DNA of 64,000 nt from Phycomyces nitens (lineage: Eukaryota; Mucoromycota; Mucoromycetes; Mucorales; Phycomycetaceae): NCBI GenBank assembly GCA_022702545.1, contig JAHRBC010000001.1, forward strand, positions 4,898,001 through 4,962,000. The letters are read 5' to 3'. How positions within the stretch are numbered: position 1 is the first letter of the stretch; every line of letters starts with the position of its first letter. The position numbers and the translations under genes are program-made. Below, piece by piece: positions 1 through 10,594 of this stretch. Below the pieces are notes generated by a model. It worked only from the letters and a program-made list of their open reading frames with translations. It was not told the DNA's origin and ran no database searches.

Positions 1-945
1 TGAGCCATTTCGGCGCCATGAACTCATGACCGAGTTGTATGTAGAGTTGAGATCCGTTTGGCAATCAGGATTGACATGATCTATATAACATATAGTACCA
101 ATCTAAAGAATCCTGGTCATTGTCCTTTGGGAATGTACATGTCACCCTCGGCAGACAACATAAACGGTACCTGGCTCATGCTATTCTTTCTCAACCATAT
201 TAAATCCTGATAATAGTGTGGTTTGGGGTTCTGTTTGTCAACAAGGGCCTCTACAGATCAGGCGTCTTCAAGTTTCGTTTGGTGATACCAGAGAATTATC
301 CCAACAATCCTCCAACCGTAACTTTCATGACAGAGGTATTCCATCCTCTTGTAGATCCCAAAGGAAATCTCAATCTAGCCCAAAGGTTCATGACATGGCG
401 CCCTCATCAAGACTACATTTTGCATGTCTTGCATTATGTAAAGTCAATTTTCAAAAGAGCAGTATTGGACGGCCTTCTTGACAAACACTCGACCAACAAG
501 GAATCCTATCAACTGTGAGTAATTTGGAACAGGATGGTGTATAAATTGGTTCTCAAATTTGAATATGATTTTTCTCTGTCTTGCTAGATATCGCAAGAAT
601 CCTGCTGTTTTTGTTAAACTGGCTCACCAATGTGCCCAACTCTCCATCACTGCAGACTATCTATTCAATTCCTTTTCAGACAATAATCTCATTCGATTCT
701 CTGATCTCAGTGAGGCAGAGTTTGGTAGGCATGTCTTGGTCTTGATGATAAGCTTACAATTGTGTGCTAGATGAACTCAAGGCATATATTATGAAAAGTA
801 AATCTGTAAGTGATCGTATTCCAATCACTTTATGGAACTCATTTATTCTTTATAGGATCCAATCAATGATGACGATGAAAATACAATTGAGAGCCAACTT
901 CGTGATCGATATAACGATCATATCGCAATCAAGGATAACATATAA
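1..945 (+). CDS. AKTIP/FTS-like ubiquitin E2 variant (5' end outside window)
   Basis: This is the 3' part of a protein with a UBC fold of the AKTIP/Fused-toes type, which in animals binds Hook proteins and links vesicles to microtubule motors. Readable exons are about 106-166, 217-514, 588-724, then a short exon near 770-808, and a last exon from about 858 to the stop at 943-945. The core contains WFGV, the IPENYPNNPP segment and FHPLVDP. The FHPLVDP box is where AKTIP proteins lack the catalytic cysteine of true E2 enzymes, and no such cysteine is present here either, so an inactive variant is inferred. The exon boundaries before position 106 are not resolved: the stretch at 2-55 reads well (RHELMTELY) but I found no clean donor/acceptor pair joining it. 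The assignment to the AKTIP family is fairly secure; the role in this organism is inferred. Confidence 0.75.
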
Positions 946-1429
946 AAAGAAGTGCTGTGGTTTGGCCTTCAAGAGAGAAAAGAAAAAACAGGACATGATA
1001 CGGGGTTGAATAATAATGCATCAATATATTCAGAATATATACATTTGGTACATTTAAGAAACGTTCTTTTTGGTGTGCCAATTTGTACTCGGAATACCCC
1101 AATTTTTTAAAGTTCAAGGCTTGTAATTATCTGTCTTAAACGGCTGATATCCTACAAGACACAGGGCTGTATTACGAACCAGTAGTATTTCAAGTTTGGT
1201 ACAAATTCACATGGAATATGTGAAAAACAAACATAAAAAAAAACAATAACAGCAATCAGAGCCCATATGACATTAGAGCATACGCTGGATTTCTAATGTT
1301 CTAAATGTTCTAAATGTTCAGTACTTGTTCATTCTATACAGCAGGTCAATGGTATCTTTCTGCCATATAATGTCTATTGGTGTATTAAAGATCTTTTTTA
1401 ACACGTTGTCTTGGCAACCAATATACTTT

Positions 1430-1460
<31 letters not shown>

Positions 1461-3972
1461 CACTAGTACGAATTGTCTAGTAGCAGATAAACGTGCTGTA
1501 GACTAAAATGGCCTCGAGGCATTTGTGCTCAGTGCACTTTAAGCGAAATGTAGTCTTTTTATTTACAGCTAGTCAATGTCTAGTGTTGTCGCGTAGAGCT
1601 AATCTGCTATTCTGGAAACAATATGGTGTAGATATTCATGTATTTGGGCACAAAGGCCGAATATATTAAAGATTGAAGTTCGCTCAACTTTGCTATTCAG
1701 ATACACCCTACATTGAATACTACAGCAGATAAATAGCACACTTGGACACGCCTAATATCAGATGCTTACATATATACGCCTCAGCACTAAAACTGTAAAA
1801 CTAGCTTGCTGTACACCAATCAAGATTCATATGATACGATAAGCTTCAACTCGATAATAGCCAAAACAGCAATCTTAATAATCTAGAAAACCAATGGAAT
1901 TTTAGCTCTTGAACAGGTAGAATTGTAACCTGCATATTAATATACATGTATACAGGTTTCTAGACAACACTAGGATCAATTCCCATTATTAAGCCTATAT
2001 ATACTTGTCGACAATAATAAATAAGACAGCTTGCCTTTTGGTTAATTGTATTTGAAATGTTGTCTTTTTTTTTGATTCCAGAAACTGAATATACAAATCT
2101 TGGTATCATTCTATACAAAAAAAAACTCTCGTGCTCTCGGGACTGTGTTTGTAGACTGTGCTTGAAGCTTACATAGTCGTTTACTTTTTAATTTTTTCTA
2201 GGACAAATTACCCATGTAATTGATTGGAATTCTACATAGAATGGTCTTTTTATTCCAAAGAAGAAGAAAAAGGAAAGAAGCATTGGTTCAGAGTCAATGA
2301 ATAGTACTTGGCTTTATTCTTTGTGCTTATAAAATGTTGACTAGATTATAACCCGTCCTTTGTTGTAAGATATTTATTTAGCATCTTATTAAAAGAGATA
2401 GAAGAAGAGTACAGAGTATTACTTGGACTTTAGTTACAACACAGCATTGATTTTATTGCCCACAAAGATATGATAGTATATTTAGGTAGAAATATTTATT
2501 GGTTTATGGTTTGTCTTGAGAATAAAATAAAATAAAAAACATGGCGCTTTTGGTTAGCCATTACACATAGTCTAGAACCAAGAATGCTTGATGTTTATTG
2601 AGAAATAAATAAATGGGTATGGCTATCATCTATGGTTTTCATACAATGCATAGTATGAAATGAATAAATATCTGCGAATATACTGTATATGCCCAAGATA
2701 CCTTTTAAATATCATGGAACATTTTAAATAAATTCTGCAGGAGATTGTAGGCTATGTTTAATAAAACAAAATAAACAATGGCTACAAACATTTCATTATT
2801 ATTATATGAACCTTTGTATTAATGTCTGCAAGTATTATGGTGCTCAATTGCATTTGTTTGAATGTTTTCTACTTTTTTAAATGTTGTTTCTATAAACCAA
2901 CTTTTCATTCGTAACTTTAGACCTTGGAAATGACAAAGGCATTTATACTCTTTCTTATCAAGAACGGGTAGTAAGCCATCACTGCTTATAGAATCATGAT
3001 TGAAGCCATTAAATGATTTATATATTATATTTTTTTAATAGAAGAGAAAAGATTCCATGTCTGTAAACACTTTTATAAAGACCATTGTAGATCTCGATGC
3101 GTACCTTCTTTTTTTTTCATTACAAGGTGCTTACCATTGCACAAGACTTCCTCGGAAGTTGTGTTTCACAATATATAGATCAGCTTAATTTTAGTACTGG
3201 ATATATCAAGATTGTTATGCTTCAAAGCCTGCGTCTTTCCTGATAAAAACCTGCAAATAAGATTGAGTGTATGAGAGTGTACTACCAGGCCTCTACAATA
3301 TTCAAACATCATCTCCAAGATAATATGCTTTATTTACTCATCTTTTTATGCTTTTAATGAAAAAGGGACTAATGTAAAGAGTGCTGACCAAAAAGTGTAA
3401 TGTGGTTTTCGCATTTTGATTGAGGATCAAATCTAAAAAAACCATCTCGGTAGCACCATTGGTACTCGTCCAAAGAACCTTTTCTTTTTAAAAAGAAAAA
3501 AGAAAAAGATGGCTTGTGAGCCAAAACAACCCTTGAAATGTATCCTGCAAGAATATATTTTAACTTTGTGTTCATTTTCCAAGCCAAGGAAATGGTGTAT
3601 GTATACATACTAGTACTTATTTTAATGTAATGCACTGCTCATTTGTAGCCCAAAATGGTCCCAAAAGTAGGACGGTATCACTTGGCGTAAAGGGTTCACT
3701 CGTTTGGATCCTTCTTCTTGTGACCGCGCTCTTGAAAGTACTGAGCAATATAACGCTGTCAATTCCATTTTTCTTTTCTAGTTCTCCTTTATATACATAA
3801 GTGATTAGAAGCACTTGCTTTTAAACAAATACTGAATACCATAACATTAATAATGGACTTTATTGTAAGGACGTTTGGAATCCTCATGGTCATTGACATT
3901 GCCATTTGACATTCACTCATTGAAAATCATGCTATATACTTTTACAAGTGTGCCACAAAGACGGACGAAACG
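946..3972. other. Gene-free AT-rich intergenic region
   Basis: About 3 kb without a supportable gene. It holds a T-run/A-run junction at 1429-1460, the dispersed repeat listed separately at 1461-1895, and otherwise AT-rich unique-looking sequence. Short open frames on the minus strand between 3369 and 3814 overlap each other, match nothing I recognise and have no splice context. Confidence 0.6.
1461..1895 (+). repeat. Dispersed repeat copy 1, inverted relative to 10160-10594
   Basis: This stretch matches the reverse complement of 10160-10594 over its whole length, with about nine bases in ten identical by eye and only small indels. Both copies have the same end, which reads CACTAGTAC on this strand, and the similarity stops sharply just after TAATCTAGAAAAC. 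An A-run lies directly outside the CACTA end in this copy. No long open frame is inside. It could be a non-autonomous DNA element (the CACTA end is suggestive only), a solo LTR or a fragment of a longer family. No matching terminal inverted repeat was found at the other end. Confidence 0.75.
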
Positions 3973-5888
3973 ATGTTTTCAGACTACGACGACTCCTTAT
4001 TTCAAGGCAATTGATATCTAATTTTGAATAGTAATATGTATTAACCGACTATCCCCAGACTATTACAGTAGTGAGGACGATGCCGATAATGTTCTATTTG
4101 GCCAAGACTTTGATTGTGGCCGAGAAAAGAAGAGTTTTGAGGTTGAATACAATATCAAAGATACCGTGAGCCTTGTCGAGAAACAGGCCCAGTACATTGA
4201 TTTAATCGCATCTGTCCTTGGTAAATTGATGTGAAAAACAAAACATAAAAGACAATGATTAATGAGATTGATAAACCAAATAAAATGTCCTTTTTTTTTT
4301 GGTTATTATTGATCGCTCTAGGTATTCAAAAACGACATGCTACATCGCTCTTGTGGTATTTCAGATGGAATACAGAAACATTGTTTGAAGAATACATGAA
4401 AGAACCAGACAAGACACTGTGGTCAGCAGGCATCAGACTTGTAGAAAAAGAAAGCCTGATTCAAACCAAAAGAGAGGCTGTATCACAATCAAAAGAGTTT
4501 GAGTGCAAGATATGCTTTGAAGACGATCCAGACATGATAACTGTGGGTGTTGGATGTGGTCATAGATTCTGTATCGACTGCTACAAGAGATATATTACGG
4601 TCAAGATCACAGAGGGAAATAACAGGGCTATCAATTGCCCTTATGAAAAGTGTATGTCTATAGTTGATATTGAAAATATCAAAGCTTTGGTACCAAATAC
4701 CGTTTATGAAAAGTAAGTAGAAACACAGGTGTATAATTCAACTAATGAATATCGGTACAAGGCATAGGCGATATTTAAATCAAATGTTTGTACAAGATCA
4801 AGCTTCCATGAGGTGGTGCCCGGCAATTGATTGCGAGTATGCAGTGGAATGTAACATCCCCAGTACTTCTTTGCTTTCTGTTGTCCCAACTGTCAAATGC
4901 TTGTGTGGTTTTGATTTTTGTTTCGGGTGTGGACTAGCAGACCATCAGGTAATGTGAATGAGACAGGTATTTGACTACCATCAAGACTCTTATGGTCTTT
5001 TATCTTAGCCTGCCATGTGTACCTTGGTTAAAAAGTGGATGATGCAATGTACACAAGATCTCAATACTATGAAATGGCTCAATGAATATACAAAAGAATG
5101 CCCTAATTGTGAAACACCAATTGAGAAGAATGGTGGATGTAATCATATGACATGTAAAAAGTGTCGCTATGAGTTTTGTTGGGTTTGTATTGGTAAGCTT
5201 CATAGGTTAATCTCTAGTGGAAACTAAATTATGTATGCTATAGGTTCATGGTCAAAGCACACTAGAAATGCCTACAACTGCCACCAGTATCAAACCAAAG
5301 ACGATAATATTAATGGCAGAGCAAGAAGGAATATGAAGCGATATCTGCATGCAAGTTCAAAAGGCACAAAGGATATATTATGGCTTATTAATGGTTATTT
5401 GACAGTATTATAATCGGTTTATAAACCATGATGCTTCTGCTCGTCTTGACAAGAACTTGTATAAAAAAACCTCAAAGGATATGGATATATTGCAAAACGA
5501 GTCGCTATTGACTTGGGTTCAAGTTCAGATCCTAAAAGATGCTGTGGACGTTGTTGTAAAGTCGAGAAGTACCTTGAAATGGACATATGTCCTTGCGTTC
5601 TACATGAAGAAAACAAACCAATTGGATCTATTCGAGGTAAATGGACTCCATCTTATATCAATATTCTAATGAACATATCAGGATAACCAACGAGACCTTG
5701 AGATTGCTACAGAACAGCTGTCTGAACTATTGGAGAATCCAATTGAATTTAGCGACGCTCTTCAATCTCGCCAATTGATCTTGGACAAGTATGTGTATGT
5801 AAAGCAGAGGCGGGAGATTCTTCTTGAATACATTTCCAGAGAGATTCTCGAAGAAAACCTTGACTTTACAGTGGATCTTAGACAATAA
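3973..5888 (+). CDS. Ariadne-type RBR E3 ubiquitin ligase
   Basis: A RING-between-RING ligase of about 498 aa that receives ubiquitin on its own cysteine before passing it to substrate. Exons: 3973-4006, 4059-4220, 4322-4712, 4768-4948, 5009-5192, 5244-5350, 5406-5636, 5682-5888. The N-terminus is acidic (SDYDDS, YYSSEDDADN), as in Ariadne proteins. RING1 starts at CKICFED and includes CGHRFC. The IBR follows with CLCGFDFCFGC. RING2 reads CPNCETPIEKNGGCNHMTC, with the catalytic cysteine near residue 300 in the GGCNH motif. The conserved Ariadne segment RYLH-YYNR spans an exon junction, and the C-terminal helical Ariadne domain follows to the stop. The first and sixth introns have GC rather than GT donors (positions 4007 and 5351). 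The start is the first ATG in frame with the acidic tail. Function from family knowledge; identity is secure. Confidence 0.93.
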
Positions 5889-6012
5889 TTCTTGACAATC
5901 TCACAAGAGCAAAAATAAAATAGCAAATCTTCTTTTTTTTATTTGGTCTCGATTATATTACAGATGATGGGTTTTTATAATGTTATATATATACAGATAA
6001 TATTTTATGATT

Positions 6013-8553
6013 TTAATCAACAACTACTAGTTTACTGAAACTCTTGTGGTTCAGATGCTTTAGCATGGCTTCCACAGGAGTTTCTTTCTCTTTCTTTTCC
6101 TTTGTTTCTCCAGTTTCCTCTCCAGCGTCACCTTCTCCCACACCCTCTCCATCAATAAAGTTCTTCAAGATTGAAGCAGAAAATCCACAGACCATTGTAC
6201 AGCCCTTGACATCCTTTGTTACCGGCAAAGGAGTATTGTTGACATTGGAAGTCAGTGTATCCCATGAAGGAAGAGCTTCATGATCCCAGTCAGTTGCAGG
6301 AGACTCTACAGTCCAATCAACTACACCCTGTTCAAGAGCCAAGTCAGTTGGAGCCGATTCTTCTTCATTGCCAGCTGGAGCTTCTTCTTCTTCTTCTTCG
6401 CTGTCACTTGTAGCAGATTCTTCTTCACTGACACTTGCAGCAATCTCTTTCGTACCACCAAGGTTCCACCATATAAGCTCAGGTACCTCATATCCAGCTT
6501 CTTTATACTTCTTTTCAATGCCCTCATACATGGTGTTGAACTTGTCTTCATCCTCGGTTTCATTAAATTCCATGTCAGAGAACACAAACAGTCGCTTCAC
6601 CATATCTTTTTGAGCAATATTGTTCTCCTTGGCCATAGGTAACAAAAGATCAACAAAGATTGCCTCGAAATTTGTTGAGTATCCCATCGGAGCATCCATG
6701 AGATCTGAGACTTGTTCGATGAATGTCTTTGAATGATCAATCTTGACTACAGTAGGGACCTCTGAGAATGTAATCACGGCACCATTGAAAGGGGGAGCAG
6801 AAAGAGTAGCCAGAATCAAGCTTAGACTGACAGAAGGCCAGATAGGAATAACACCATTATGGTAGGGCGCATACATTGAACCAGACAGATCACAGATACC
6901 AATAGATGACCCCAAGTTTGAATTTCCATCGCCAGCCACTTCTCGGATAGACTTGACCAGAGTTTCCCACTGACTGTTTACCATCGATGTCTCGACTTCT
7001 TTGGCCTTCTTCAGCATGTCTGGATCAGTTATTCCTTTCAAGAAGCTCGATTTTTCGTTGGAAAACATGGAGTTATTATTGATAGAATATCCGCGCTTGG
7101 CTAATTCATGCGGAGCCAGGGTGGCTCCGCTAATGCTCTTTTTCCCCAAAGCAACCTGTACAATATAGTCTGTAAATTCCTCCGGGGTATGCTTGAAGAA
7201 TTTGCCAGAGTTATTCTGCATGCAAACGGAGGGCACATGTGTAAAGTCAATAGTATTCCACTTGGTGTCTTGCATCTTGCGCTCAGTAACATCCAATGCT
7301 TCTCGAAGGGGACCAAGATACTGCTTGCGATACATTTCACGGACTTTGTTCAGATAGTGCTCCCGGGTCTCTCCTTCAATTTGGTAGGCTTCAGGAGGAA
7401 AGAGAAGTTCAGAAATACTAGTGGCAAGAAGAGTGTTCTTGTCGTGGGATCTCTGAAGGGTTGGGGCCCACTTGGCAGCCAGACTCAAACGGTCGGATAT
7501 CGCGTACTTGTACCGCTTGGTCTTGTCTTTAAAGCTCTGGAGTGTATCATAGTCCTTCTTTAATTGGTCTGCAAACTGTCTGGCCACAGAAAAATGCAAA
7601 GCTCGATACTTTGCATCGGTCTCCAAATAGCCAATGATTCGCTCTTGTCTGGCCTTACGCGCCTGGCGTCGCTCTTGACGGGCCTTTTCAACTGCTGCTT
7701 TCTGGGACTCTTCCACCTCCTTGGCTCGCTTGGCTCGACTGATCTTTGCTTCCTCAGGAGACATGGTACGGTAGCTCTTCCAGATAGCTTTAAGATTGTC
7801 TCTGCGTGTTTTAAACTTTCGATAATCGAACTCTGGGCGGACTTGGTACAGAGCCTTGTACTTGCCGGAAAGTACAGGGCCATCGATTTCACCAGTCGCG
7901 TAAATGGTAAGAAGGTTTGACAGGTCTTTCCAATAGCCGTGGGATTTGTATTGGCCTCGCAGGGGCTTCTTCTTCTTCTCTTCCGGATTCTCCTCCACAA
8001 TATCCCAACCATCTTTTTCAGCGGCCACATCCTTCTTGGGGATCTTTGGTACAAAGACGGTTCCGCTTGTCAAGCCTGGCAAGTTGGCTAGGGCGGTCTG
8101 GGGATGCTTGGAAATCAACCAACCAAAGGCCAAGTAGAATCTATCCTTTGCAGAGTTTCCACGGTGGATCGAGCGGGCACAAAAGATTATTTGAAGGGTA
8201 CGCAAGGGGTCTTGAATCCACGACTTTTCAAGAAGATCAAACATGGTCTTCACTTCCCAGTTTTGGCCTCCAAGCTGATAATATAGATCCAAGCGGCTGT
8301 CCAAAGACGAGACGTGGGCCAAAGCACCGTTCGTGGTTCTTGTACTGTTGACTTGTCTTTTATTTCTTCTTCCTCTGACCGAGTGTCTTGTGGCCAAAAG
8401 AGCGTCCATAAAAGGCTGGGAGTCGTTGATAGCCAGTTCCTTTACTTCTTTTCCTTTACCGCCAGAAAGGTTGTCAATCTCCTTGGAAAGCAAAACAGAG
8501 TCATGGAGAGAGGCAAAGAAAGGGAGGTAAGAGGGGAATGTAGCAAAAGACAT
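6013..8553 (-). CDS. DUF2828 family protein with vWA-like metal site
   Basis: A single uninterrupted frame of 846 aa. The N-terminal half carries the DUF2828 pattern known from plants and fungi (NWEVKTMFDLLEKSW, RTLQIIFCARSIHRG, then the fertile region around YRKLR-like basic sequence). Around residue 555 the sequence ICDLSGSM gives a DxSxS metal-ion-dependent adhesion site of the von Willebrand A type, followed by the conserved FSDMEF strand. Between about residues 715 and 750 there is a glutamate/serine-rich acidic stretch, and the tail is rich in lysine and glutamate. No biochemical function is established for this family, so I give none. It is the only long protein gene here without introns besides the small secreted proteins and the transposons. 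A TATA-like box lies 65-71 bases upstream of the start. Confidence 0.88.
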   Translation of the reverse strand: MSFATFPSYLPFFASLHDSVLLSKEIDNLSGGKGKEVKELAINDSQPFMDALLATRHSVRGRRNKRQVNSTRTTNGALAHVSSLDSRLDLYYQLGGQNWEVKTMFDLLEKSWIQDPLRTLQIIFCARSIHRGNSAKDRFYLAFGWLISKHPQTALANLPGLTSGTVFVPKIPKKDVAAEKDGWDIVEENPEEKKKKPLRGQYKSHGYWKDLSNLLTIYATGEIDGPVLSGKYKALYQVRPEFDYRKFKTRRDNLKAIWKSYRTMSPEEAKISRAKRAKEVEESQKAAVEKARQERRQARKARQERIIGYLETDAKYRALHFSVARQFADQLKKDYDTLQSFKDKTKRYKYAISDRLSLAAKWAPTLQRSHDKNTLLATSISELLFPPEAYQIEGETREHYLNKVREMYRKQYLGPLREALDVTERKMQDTKWNTIDFTHVPSVCMQNNSGKFFKHTPEEFTDYIVQVALGKKSISGATLAPHELAKRGYSINNNSMFSNEKSSFLKGITDPDMLKKAKEVETSMVNSQWETLVKSIREVAGDGNSNLGSSIGICDLSGSMYAPYHNGVIPIWPSVSLSLILATLSAPPFNGAVITFSEVPTVVKIDHSKTFIEQVSDLMDAPMGYSTNFEAIFVDLLLPMAKENNIAQKDMVKRLFVFSDMEFNETEDEDKFNTMYEGIEKKYKEAGYEVPELIWWNLGGTKEIAASVSEEESATSDSEEEEEEAPAGNEEESAPTDLALEQGVVDWTVESPATDWDHEALPSWDTLTSNVNNTPLPVTKDVKGCTMVCGFSASILKNFIDGEGVGEGDAGEETGETKEKKEKETPVEAMLKHLNHKSFSKLVVVD

Positions 8554-8617
8554 TGAGGCAAGAGAAATTGATAGTTGAAAAAACTGATAATTTTTTATGA
8601 ATAGAATTGTCGGTTTC

Positions 8618-8624
8618 TTTTATA
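8618..8624 (-). promoter_or_regulatory. Candidate TATA box of the DUF2828 gene
   Basis: On the minus strand the sequence ACTATAAAAGAAACC sits about 65 bases upstream of the ATG at 8553, a normal distance for a fungal TATA element. It is the best match in that short leader. Inference from sequence and spacing only. Confidence 0.45.
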
Positions 8625-9640
8625 GTCCGTAATAGAGTGTGGCCTATTGACTGCGGCTAGTTAAACGCTTAACATGCTTTATTACCGCAGTTGATGCATT
8701 TGCTACGCCACTGCCCAAAACAGTAGACCCCGAATTTGAGACTCAATTATGTGTGTAACTATGTGTTTGTCCCACTAGACAAACAGAATTAAACCTGTCA
8801 ACCGAATATCATTAGATTCGTTTTATACTTTTGAATCCTTGGGTAGGTTCTAATATTAGAATCCAATTGTGCTTTAAAGAATTCATAGGAATTGAACAAA
8901 TATTTCCAGTATATTTGACTTGTGAATCATTGTTGGGATGTTGATTATATGGCCATTAGATTAATAAATCAGAGCAATAATATCTGTGTATGGCTGTAAT
9001 GGTTTCCTATATTTCTCAGCTGGAACTATTTGGTGTACAAGAGAATGAAGGACAGTTACGACTGCGGTTTGTTTTCGTCTATTTTTTATAATAATAATAA
9101 TAAAAAAATCCATATTGGCGAAACTGCAGTGGATTTGAGGAATATACTGAGCAAATAAAGGGTACTGATGATTGTCCGACATCTTTAGTCCTGAGAGACA
9201 TATGGTAAAAGCCTTTTATTTTTATAATACTTTTAAAGGCTATTTTGGATCATTTGTACTTTAAATATTACAAAATCCTATTCTATTGTTTCCACCTGCT
9301 ATATTATAATATATTTATTGATAATCTTCTTTAAAAAAAAAGTCTAATAACCCTTGTCTACCATAAATACAAACCTATTTGTTGGGTAACAAGTCATCTC
9401 GATACTTTGACCATCGATATAAAAACATCTTATTGACAAGATGCAATATTCTTTGTACTTTTTTTTTATTGAAAGCCTCTCTGTGTGATGGTCTATTTTA
9501 TGGATAAAAACCGTGTCTTTATTGTAACGAGCGCTGCTCGCTCTCCGAGGGCTCCCTGATTACCTCTCAACTACAGGCAGAAAGAAATATCTGGTTCTAC
9601 TGCAAAGGCTTAATTATATGATTCTATATAAGAAATATAC

Positions 9641-9752
9641 TGGTTTGGCTCAGTCGTAGACTTCGCAACTTGTATATTTCTACTGGTCTAGCTTAGTAGT
9701 AGACAGCAATTTATATGATTCTACTGGTTTGGCTCAGTCGTAGACTTCGCAT
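9641..9752 (+). repeat. Short tandem repeats resembling tRNA box A
   Basis: The segment TGGTTTGGCTCAGTCGTAGA occurs at 9641 and again exactly 83 bases later at 9724, each followed by CTTCGCA. A degenerate copy (TGGTCTAGCTTAGTAGTAGA) lies between them near 9684. TGGCTCAGTCG resembles the pol III box A and D-arm of tRNA genes, but no anticodon stem, T-arm or box B follows, so this is not a tRNA gene. It may be a decayed tRNA-derived element. Confidence 0.5.
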
Positions 9753-10159
9753 GTTAAAGGGTTTTTATATATATAAGATATTGTAACACGTGATGAGTTA
9801 GCTAATAGGTAAATCACATGATCTCTAATTTCATTCTGTCTTAATAAGATGATATAATATAATATATAATAAGAGTATCAAGTGTGACATTTGAGTATAT
9901 ATGGAAATGGGATAATAGATGTTTTGCAGGTGTATAATTATGAAGACGGTCCGTCCCACCTTGACTCTCATACATTTATCTTTGGGAAAAAGTATAACTC
10001 TGAATTCATCATTTCATATGACATGGTCATGTTGTTAACTTTTTTTTGTGTACTTTGTGTACATTTGGCAAAGTAGAGTGATTATAGAATATTTGTAACT
10101 CGTAAACCCCTTGACATACAGTTTTTGATATATAGCTGTCAATTATCCAAAGCCTGTTG

Positions 10160-10594
10160 TTTTCTAGATTATTAAGATTGCTGTTTTGGCTATTATCGAG
10201 TTGAAGCTTATCGTATCATATGAATCTTGACTGGTGTACAGCAAGCTAGTTTTATAGCTTTAGTGCTGAGGCGTATATATGTAAGCATCTGATATTAGGC
10301 GTGTCCAAGTGTGTTATTTATCTGCTGTAGTATTCAACGTAGAGTGTATCTGAATAGCAAAGTTGAGTGAACCTCAATCTTTAATAGATTCGACCTTTGT
10401 GCCCAAATACATGAATATCTATATCATCTTGTTTTAGGTCTCTAGAATAGCAGATTAGCTACACGACAGCACTAGACATTGACTAGATGTAAATAAAAAG
10501 ACTACATTTCGCTTAAAGTGTACTGAGCAAAGATGCCTCGAGGCCATTTTAGTCTACAGCACGTTTATCTGCTACTAGACAATTTGTACTAGTG
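10160..10594 (-). repeat. Dispersed repeat copy 2, inverted relative to 1461-1895
   Basis: Reverse-complement partner of the repeat at 1461-1895, starting on this strand with TTTTCTAGATTATTAAG and ending with GTACTAGTG. The two copies differ by scattered substitutions, so they are not recent. Sequence outside the 435-bp match does not align, which fixes the ends at this resolution. Confidence 0.75.

Noticed and set aside
3369..3814. Two overlapping minus-strand open frames of 88 and 65 codons
   Set aside because: They overlap in different frames, show no motif or splice context and lie in low-complexity AT-rich DNA.
9641..9752. tRNA gene
   Set aside because: Only a D-arm-like segment is present; no anticodon arm, T-arm or acceptor pairing could be drawn.
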